Positions 4,548 through 8,369 of a stretch of 8,369 nt of DNA are shown here, piece after piece. The notes beneath the pieces were generated by a model that had not been told where the DNA came from, searched no databases, and saw only the letters and a list, made by a program, of their open reading frames with translations. How positions within the stretch are numbered: position 1 is the stretch's first letter; each line of letters starts with the position of its first letter. The stretch covers positions 1-8,369 of the forward strand of contig JAUSFR010000044.1 in assembly GCA_030649775.1 (NCBI GenBank), read 5' to 3'. Source of the stretch: a bacterium (GTDB taxonomy: Bacteria > Patescibacteriota > Minisyncoccia > Phycocordibacterales > UBA10002). Position numbers and translations under genes: made by a program.

Positions 4548-6542
4548 TTAGATCAAGAAGGGTATTAACAGGAGCGCAACAATGTTCAATATCTTTATCA
4601 TGGGGTTGATAGCTGGTCCCGCGGTGTCTTTGTACGGGTCGCCTACTGTATCTCCCGTTACCGCTGCCTTGTGGGCATCGGAGCCCTTCCCGCCGAAGTT
4701 ACCTTTCTCAATGTATTTTTTTGCGTTGTCCCACGCGCCTCCACCACTCGTCATTGAGATGGCGACGAAGAGTCCGGTGACGATGGAACCGACGAGCATA
4801 CCTCCAAGCGCGACAGGGCCAAAGAGGAAACCGACAACGATGGGTGCGAGGACCGGAATAAGCGCGGGCACAACCATTTCTCGAATAGCCGCTTTCGTCA
4901 CGATATCAACACACTTCGCATAGTCGGGTTTGCCGGTGCCGGCCATAATACCTTTGATTTCTCGGAACTGTCTGCGTACTTCTTCCACGACGGCACTCGC
5001 GGCTTTGCGGACCGATTCCATAGAGATAGCGGCGAAGTAGTAGGGAAGCAGTCCGCCGATAAAGAGCCCGATGATGATGAGTGGGTCGCGAAGGTCAAAA
5101 CTCAAAGTCTTTCCGAGCGTTTCAAACTCTTGCGTGTAGGAAGAGAAGAGCACGAGCGCCGCGAGACCTGCCGAACCAATGGCGTAACCCTTGGTGACGG
5201 CCTTCGTGGTGTTGCCGACGGCATCAAGCGCGTCGGTGATTTCACGGACCGATGTCGGAAGATTGCTCATTTCCGCGATACCTCCCGCATTGTCCGTAAT
5301 CGGACCGTACGCATCTATCGCGACAATGATACCCGCCATTGAGAGCATACTCATCGCGGCGATGGCGATACCGTAGAGGCCGGCGAAATAGTGAGCTGCG
5401 AGAATACCACCGACAATCGTGAGGAGCGGAAGCGCGGTTGATTTCATTGAAATCGCGAGACCTTGAATGATGTTCGTACCGTGTCCCGAGCGACTGGCTT
5501 CGGCAATGGAACGGACAGGGCTATGGGCCGTGCCGGTATAGTACTCGGTAATCCACACAAGGAGACCGGTCACGAGGAGTCCGACGAGCGAGGCGTAAAA
5601 AAGCGCATCGGGTGTGTAGAGACCGTTTCCCGTCATAAGGCGCGCCGTGATGGGGTAGAACGCAACGGCGGAAAGTACACCGGAGACGATGAGTCCTTTG
5701 TAGAGGGCGCCCATAATATTTCCGGACGTACCGAGGCGCACGAAAAAGGCGCCAATGATAGAGGCGATAATCGCCACACCACCGAGCGCGAGGGGATAGA
5801 GCAGGGCGTTTCCGAAATCGGGGAAAAGAATCTCACCGAGAAGCATTGCGGCGATGGCGGTGACCGCGTAGGTCTCAAAGAGGTCCGCGGCCATACCCGC
5901 GCAGTCGCCCACGTTGTCGCCCACGTTGTCTGCGATAACCGCGGGGTTTCTCGGGTCATCCTCGGGAATACCCGCCTCTACTTTACCGACAAGGTCGGCG
6001 CCGACATCCGCTGCCTTGGTGAAGATACCGCCACCGAGGCGCGCGAAAACCGAAATGAGCGACGCGCCGAAGGAGAGTCCGATGAGCGCCTTTACGTCAC
6101 CCGTGAGGGCGAAAAATCCGGCGACACCGAGAAGCGCGAGACCGACGACGAGGAGTCCTGTAATCGCTCCGCCCTGAAAGGCGAGCGCGAGAGCCGGTTT
6201 CATTCCGAGAGACGCGGCCTGCGCGACCCTACTGTTCGCGCGAACCGATACGTTCATACCGATATACCCCGCGAGCGCGGAGAGCACGGCACCCACGAGA
6301 AAGCCCGATGCCGTGGGGAGGCCGAACGCAAAGTACATCACGATGATGAGTACAATCGCGATGAGGGCGATGGTTTTGTATTGGCGATTGAGGTATGCCG
6401 TAGCACCTTCCCTAATCGCGTTTGAAATTTCTTTCATGCGCGCGTTTCCGGCGTCTTTCTTGAGGAGACGCATCGCGGAGAGACCGCCATAAATAAGGGC
6501 AAGTAATGAAGAACCGAGAGCGAAGATGATGACGGAGGACAT
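4548..6542 (-). CDS. hppA: membrane-bound proton-translocating pyrophosphatase, K+-independent type
   Basis: Integral membrane enzyme that hydrolyses pyrophosphate and pumps ions (H+ for this subtype) out of the cytoplasm. The 664 residues and about 16 hydrophobic segments match bacterial members of the family. The pyrophosphate-site signature spans about 179-224: DVGADLVGKVEAGIPEDDPRNPA, then IADNVGDNVGDCAGMAADLFE with its paired Asp residues. Further conserved Asp/Lys loops lie at DAYGPITDNAGGIAEM (410-425) and near the C-terminus GDTVGDPYKDTAGPAINP (630-647). The GNTTKAVTKG motif (443-452) has Lys447 where K+-dependent enzymes carry Ala, which marks the K+-independent class. The gene lies 106 bp after nusA on the same strand, with no clear promoter of its own between them. 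It has no Shine-Dalgarno sequence (CTTTCTCAT before ATG) and is visibly richer in GC than the spacers. A duplicate of its last 16 codons lies downstream. Confidence 0.97.
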   Translation of the reverse strand: MSSVIIFALGSSLLALIYGGLSAMRLLKKDAGNARMKEISNAIREGATAYLNRQYKTIALIAIVLIIVMYFAFGLPTASGFLVGAVLSALAGYIGMNVSVRANSRVAQAASLGMKPALALAFQGGAITGLLVVGLALLGVAGFFALTGDVKALIGLSFGASLISVFARLGGGIFTKAADVGADLVGKVEAGIPEDDPRNPAVIADNVGDNVGDCAGMAADLFETYAVTAIAAMLLGEILFPDFGNALLYPLALGGVAIIASIIGAFFVRLGTSGNIMGALYKGLIVSGVLSAVAFYPITARLMTGNGLYTPDALFYASLVGLLVTGLLVWITEYYTGTAHSPVRSIAEASRSGHGTNIIQGLAISMKSTALPLLTIVGGILAAHYFAGLYGIAIAAMSMLSMAGIIVAIDAYGPITDNAGGIAEMSNLPTSVREITDALDAVGNTTKAVTKGYAIGSAGLAALVLFSSYTQEFETLGKTLSFDLRDPLIIIGLFIGGLLPYYFAAISMESVRKAASAVVEEVRRQFREIKGIMAGTGKPDYAKCVDIVTKAAIREMVVPALIPVLAPIVVGFLFGPVALGGMLVGSIVTGLFVAISMTSGGGAWDNAKKYIEKGNFGGKGSDAHKAAVTGDTVGDPYKDTAGPAINPMIKILNIVALLLIPFLI

Positions 6543-6650
6543 ATGAGAAAGATTAATTTTTAATACTCAATTTTTAATTTCCAAATAATAACCGAATGTC
6601 CCAAACAATGATAAATTATTTTAAAATTATAAAATTAAAAATTTTAATTT
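6543..6650. repeat. AT-rich nusA-hppA spacer with palindrome and shared motifs
   Basis: Almost pure A/T. A 19-nt palindrome, AAATTAAAA-A-TTTTAATTT (6632-6650), overlaps the nusA stop codon. CCAAACAATG (6601-6610) and AATAATAACC (6584-6593) are shared with the other AT-rich spacers: the first at 4368-4377, the second as GGTTATTATT at 2177-2186. It lacks a GC stem, so nusA transcripts may continue into hppA. Confidence 0.55.
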
Positions 6651-7872
6651 ATTCTTTTTTCTCGGCTGGCGTTTCTGTTTTTTCTTCTCCTGAATCTTGA
6701 ATCTTGCTTCCTGAATCCTCGGTCGTCGGTGCTGCTTCCGCGCTGGCGATTTCTTCGCCTTTGGTCGAGCGGATATCTATCTTCCAGCCGGTGAGCTTCG
6801 CGGCGAGACGCACGTTCTGTCCGCCCTTGCCGATGGCGAGCGATTGCTCCTCCGCGGTTACCTCCACGATGGCCTTCTTTTCCGCTTCGTCTATTTTAAC
6901 CGAAATCACTTCGGCGGGGGAGAGCGATGCTTCCACAAACTTCGCCGCGTCGGGAGACCACTCTATAATATCTATTTTTTCACCGCCAAGCTCCGACATT
7001 ACGGTTGAAACACGCACTCCACGCTGTCCGACAAGAGACCCCACGGGGTCAATGTGCGAGTCGTTGCTGGCCACGGCGATTTTGCTTCGTGAACCGGGTT
7101 CGCGCGCAATCGCTTTGATTTCAACCGCGCCCGAGGCGACTTCGGGAGCCTCCTGTTTGAAGAGTTCGTTGATGAGTTTCGGGTGCGAGCGGGAGAGTTT
7201 GAGAAAGATACCTTTCGGGGTTTCTTCTACGCGATAGAGATAGGCACGCACGCGCTCACCCTGACGGTACCGTTCGCCCGGGATCTGTTCTTCGTAGGGA
7301 AGAAGTCCTGTCGCGCGACCCATTTCTATAAAAAGGTTTCCACGTTCAATGCGTTGCACCGTTCCCGATACAATCTCACCCTGCCGTGCGCCGTACTCAG
7401 TCATCACGGAAGTCTTCTCGGCTTCACGGATTTTTTGAATGATGACCTGTTTCGCGGTCTGCGCGGCGATGCGTCCGTAGTCACCCTTGCTCTCCAAAGG
7501 GAATATCATTTCATCGTCAAGTTGCGCATCTTTCTTTATCTTCTTCGCATCCTCAATCATGATGTGATGCTCCGGATTGAAGTAGATACGTTCGTCGGTG
7601 GCTGCGCGTTCGCGTTCCTCCTCGCGCATCTTCTCCATTTCTGGTTCGGGAATGACACGCGTGTCGTCCACCACGATTTTCACCTGACTGAACACGGTCG
7701 CTCCCGTATTTATATCAAACGTGGCCCGCACAATCTGACCCTTCTTTCCGTACTCTTTCTTGTACGCGGTCGCGAGCGCCGCTTCTATCGCTTCAATAAC
7801 TTTCGCGCGCGGAATACCGCGCTCTTCTTCTAGCTGGTCAAGAACCGAATTGATGATTTTTAAATCGAACAT
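6649..7872 (-). CDS. nusA: transcription termination/antitermination factor NusA
   Basis: Binds RNA polymerase and nascent RNA and modulates pausing, termination and antitermination. Domains in order: N-terminal RNA-polymerase-binding domain (about 1-155), S1 domain (about 164-228, QGEIVSGTVQRIERGNLFIEM), KH1 (about 230-300, with DPVGSLVGQRGVRV at 275-288) and KH2 (about 318-370, with AIGKGGQNVRLAAKLTGWKIDI at 346-367). The N-terminal domain carries an extra highly charged stretch of about 25 residues (76-100, PEPEMEKMREEERERAATDER) between the usual beta region and the DAKKIKKDAQLDDE element. The last 35 residues are a low-complexity acidic tail encoded partly by a short DNA repeat. There are no C-terminal acidic repeats of the E. 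coli type. rimP and infB, its usual neighbours, are absent; hppA follows instead. No Shine-Dalgarno sequence precedes the ATG (AAAATCAGCC). A promoter near 8049-8077 gives a long structured leader. Confidence 0.96.
   Translation of the reverse strand: MFDLKIINSVLDQLEEERGIPRAKVIEAIEAALATAYKKEYGKKGQIVRATFDINTGATVFSQVKIVVDDTRVIPEPEMEKMREEERERAATDERIYFNPEHHIMIEDAKKIKKDAQLDDEMIFPLESKGDYGRIAAQTAKQVIIQKIREAEKTSVMTEYGARQGEIVSGTVQRIERGNLFIEMGRATGLLPYEEQIPGERYRQGERVRAYLYRVEETPKGIFLKLSRSHPKLINELFKQEAPEVASGAVEIKAIAREPGSRSKIAVASNDSHIDPVGSLVGQRGVRVSTVMSELGGEKIDIIEWSPDAAKFVEASLSPAEVISVKIDEAEKKAIVEVTAEEQSLAIGKGGQNVRLAAKLTGWKIDIRSTKGEEIASAEAAPTTEDSGSKIQDSGEEKTETPAEKKE
6688..6717. repeat. short TGAATC repeats inside the nusA 3' end
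   Basis: TGAATCT occurs twice in tandem (6691-6704), and the 9-mer TCCTGAATC occurs at 6688-6696 and 6709-6717. On the coding strand this gives the low-complexity SGSKIQDSG part of the NusA tail. It looks like simple-repeat growth in an unconstrained coding end. Confidence 0.7.
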
Positions 7873-7876
7873 GGCT

Positions 7877-7906
7877 GATTTTCTTGAGCGGAGCGATTAG
7901 AAAATC
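7877..7906. repeat. left hairpin of the nusA-leader palindromic element
   Basis: GATTTTCT (7877-7884) and AGAAAATC (7899-7906) form a perfect 8-bp stem around the loop TGAGCGGAGCGATT. The loop core GAGCGGAGCGATTA matches, in inverted orientation, GAGCGAAGCGACTA of the right hairpin (7972-8005) at 12 of 14 positions. It starts 5 nt upstream of the nusA ATG. Confidence 0.65.
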
Positions 7907-7910
7907 GCCA

Positions 7911-7968
7911 CCCTGTGCAGTAACATCCCTTCAGGATGTATGTTGCCAAGGCAACATACTGCACGGGG
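7911..7968. repeat. three-way-junction palindrome in the nusA leader
   Basis: Outer stem CCCTGTGCAGT (7911-7921) / ACTGCACGGGG (7958-7968) pairs at 10 of 11 positions, the last being T/G on the plus strand and C/A on the minus strand. It encloses two hairpins: ACATCC-CTTCA-GGATGT (7923-7939) and ATGTTGCC-AA-GGCAACAT (7940-7957). Together they make a compact cloverleaf with only one unpaired base in the junction. It is not a tRNA: arm lengths and conserved tRNA bases do not fit. Confidence 0.75.
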
Positions 7969-7971
7969 TTA

Positions 7972-8005
7972 AGAAAAATATAGTCGCTTCGCTCGTTATT
8001 TTTCT
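7972..8005. repeat. right hairpin of the nusA-leader palindromic element
   Basis: AGAAAAATA (7972-7980) and TATTTTTCT (7997-8005) form a perfect 9-bp stem around a 16-nt loop containing CGCTTCGCTCG. This is the inverted counterpart of the left hairpin at 7877-7906. Confidence 0.65.
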
Positions 8006-8048
8006 AAAAAAATATGTCCGCCCGGGTAGGCGAACACTGAACACCGTA

Positions 8049-8077
8049 AGAGTAGCAAGGAAGACCCCGTTTGTCAA
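8049..8077 (-). promoter_or_regulatory. nusA promoter
   Basis: On the minus strand a perfect TTGACA (8077-8072) is followed after 17 bp by TACTCT (8054-8049, 3/6). The predicted start near 8042 gives a leader of about 170 nt that contains the whole three-part palindromic element. The weak -10 leaves room for another start. Confidence 0.5.
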
Positions 8078-8190
8078 ATAGAAGACTCTCTCTCAATACA
8101 GAATGATACCGAAATGAAAGGGCGGTTCTCACGAAAGTACGAATTCAGGCCGTTAAAGTGGGGGAATACCACAATAAAGGGACCGATGGA

Positions 8191-8238
8191 TCCCCGCCTC
8201 CGTCTGCCTGTGCGTGTCCGCACGCAGACAGGCGGGGA
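8191..8238. repeat. long GC-rich hairpin
   Basis: The arms pair as three blocks: CCCCGCCT (8192-8199) with AGGCGGGG (8230-8237), GTCTGC (8202-8207) with GCAGAC (8224-8229), and GTGCG (8210-8214) with CGCAC (8219-8223). Two 2-nt bulges sit on the left arm, the loop is TGTC, and T8191/A8238 add an outer pair. That is 20 bp in total, and no T-run follows directly. It is a dispersed palindrome or part of a terminator pair with the next hairpin. Confidence 0.7.
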
Positions 8239-8242
8239 CGCT

Positions 8243-8283
8243 CAAAAAACAAAGTCGTCCGCCGATGCGGACTCCTTGATTTT
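8243..8283. terminator. hairpin with A-rich and T-rich flanks
   Basis: GTCCGC-CGAT-GCGGAC (8257-8272) is a perfect stem-loop. Its left flank CAAAAAACAAAG and right flank CTTGATTTTTG are largely complementary and extend the stem. The form suits an intrinsic terminator read in either direction, but no gene ending here is seen, so it may instead insulate the nusA promoter from the rightward promoter at 8299-8327. Confidence 0.5.
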
Positions 8284-8298
8284 TGGCGCTTATCCACA

Positions 8299-8327
8299 TT
8301 GCCTAGGTTGACATCCTCCTCTATACT
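8299..8327 (+). promoter_or_regulatory. rightward promoter of a gene starting at the window edge
   Basis: TTGCCT (8299-8304, 4/6) and TATACT (8322-8327, 5/6) are separated by 17 bp. The predicted start is near 8334. The first ATG downstream (8357) is closed after three codons. The next, at 8365, runs open off the end and may be the true start of the next gene, but only five bases of it are visible. Confidence 0.45.
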
Positions 8328-8369
8328 TAGGGTACGTCGTTAGTACTATTTATCTTATGAGCGTATGAA

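Larger units (their letters stand above)
7969..8298. other. gene-free interval between nusA and the right edge
   Basis: No convincing gene lies between the nusA ATG and the right edge. The interval holds the right half of the leader element, the nusA promoter and the two hairpins described separately. The remaining parts, roughly 8085-8185, show no repeat, RNA fold or coding pattern I can support. Confidence 0.6.

Noticed and set aside
5463..6425. Long plus-strand open frame (320 codons) opposite hppA
   Set aside because: It is a shadow of the GC-rich hppA codons on the other strand. The product is an Arg/Glu/Gly-rich string with no domain, while the hppA frame is conserved throughout.
7183..7833. 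Plus-strand open frame (216 codons) opposite nusA
   Set aside because: It lies wholly within nusA, whose S1 and N-terminal domains account for the sequence. It has no recognisable domain and no promoter.
7911..7968. tRNA or known riboswitch in the nusA leader
   Set aside because: It folds as a cloverleaf-like three-way junction, but it lacks an anticodon arm geometry, T-arm consensus and CCA-proximal stem of 7 bp, and I recognise no riboswitch core.
8114..8311. 65-codon plus-strand open frame near the right edge
   Set aside because: It runs through the two strong hairpins and its product reflects those inverted repeats. No conserved pattern or start signal.
8308..8313. Perfect TTGACA as -35 of the rightward promoter
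   Set aside because: No acceptable -10 lies 16-18 bp downstream, and the nearby TATACT is only 8 bp away. TTGCCT at 8299 has correct spacing instead.

Overview
The window looks like a chromosomal segment of a Patescibacteria/CPR bacterium, most likely a Parcubacteria-type lineage. This is inferred from gene content and style, not from a marker tree: short housekeeping proteins (a trigger factor with no PPIase domain, a compact NusA with no extra C-terminal repeats), a type IV pilin-like protein, a membrane pyrophosphatase, tight spacing, and AT-rich spacers with recurring short motifs. None of the complete genes has a convincing Shine-Dalgarno sequence.

Layout, left to right. Positions 1-109 hold two hairpins that end clpP. 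clpP (minus, 110-697) is transcribed away from a ribbon-helix-helix antitoxin / RelE-type toxin pair (plus, 805-1327), which runs directly into rsmE (plus, 1336-2040). The divergent promoters between clpP and the antitoxin appear to use the same base pairs as -35 element. A 141-bp AT-rich spacer with a 7-bp tandem repeat and an imperfect palindrome separates rsmE from the convergent trigger factor gene (minus, 2182-3192). A good promoter and a palindrome-rich leader precede a type IV pilin-like gene (plus, 3380-3970), which ends at a bidirectional terminator (4014-4044). A small single-pass membrane protein follows on the minus strand (4076-4309).

The right half is minus-strand: nusA (7872-6649), then a K+-independent type membrane H+-pyrophosphatase, hppA (6542-4548). 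Just downstream of the hppA stop, after a palindrome, lies a second copy of the last 16 codons plus stop. Its protein sequence is identical but 14 of 48 nucleotides differ, all of them synonymous. This is the most striking observation in the window. The nusA leader carries a composite palindromic element of about 130 bp: a three-way-junction fold flanked by two inverted hairpins. Further right are two more strong hairpins and a rightward promoter for a gene that starts at or beyond the window edge.

Functionally the genes cover protein quality control (ClpP, trigger factor), transcription elongation (NusA), ribosome modification (RsmE), a translation-targeting toxin-antitoxin pair, surface pili and membrane energization. 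I found no tRNA, rRNA, CRISPR array, transposase or phage gene. No complete novel system is evident. The second-look candidates are the hppA tail duplication, the palindromic element in the nusA leader, and the shared clpP/antitoxin promoter.
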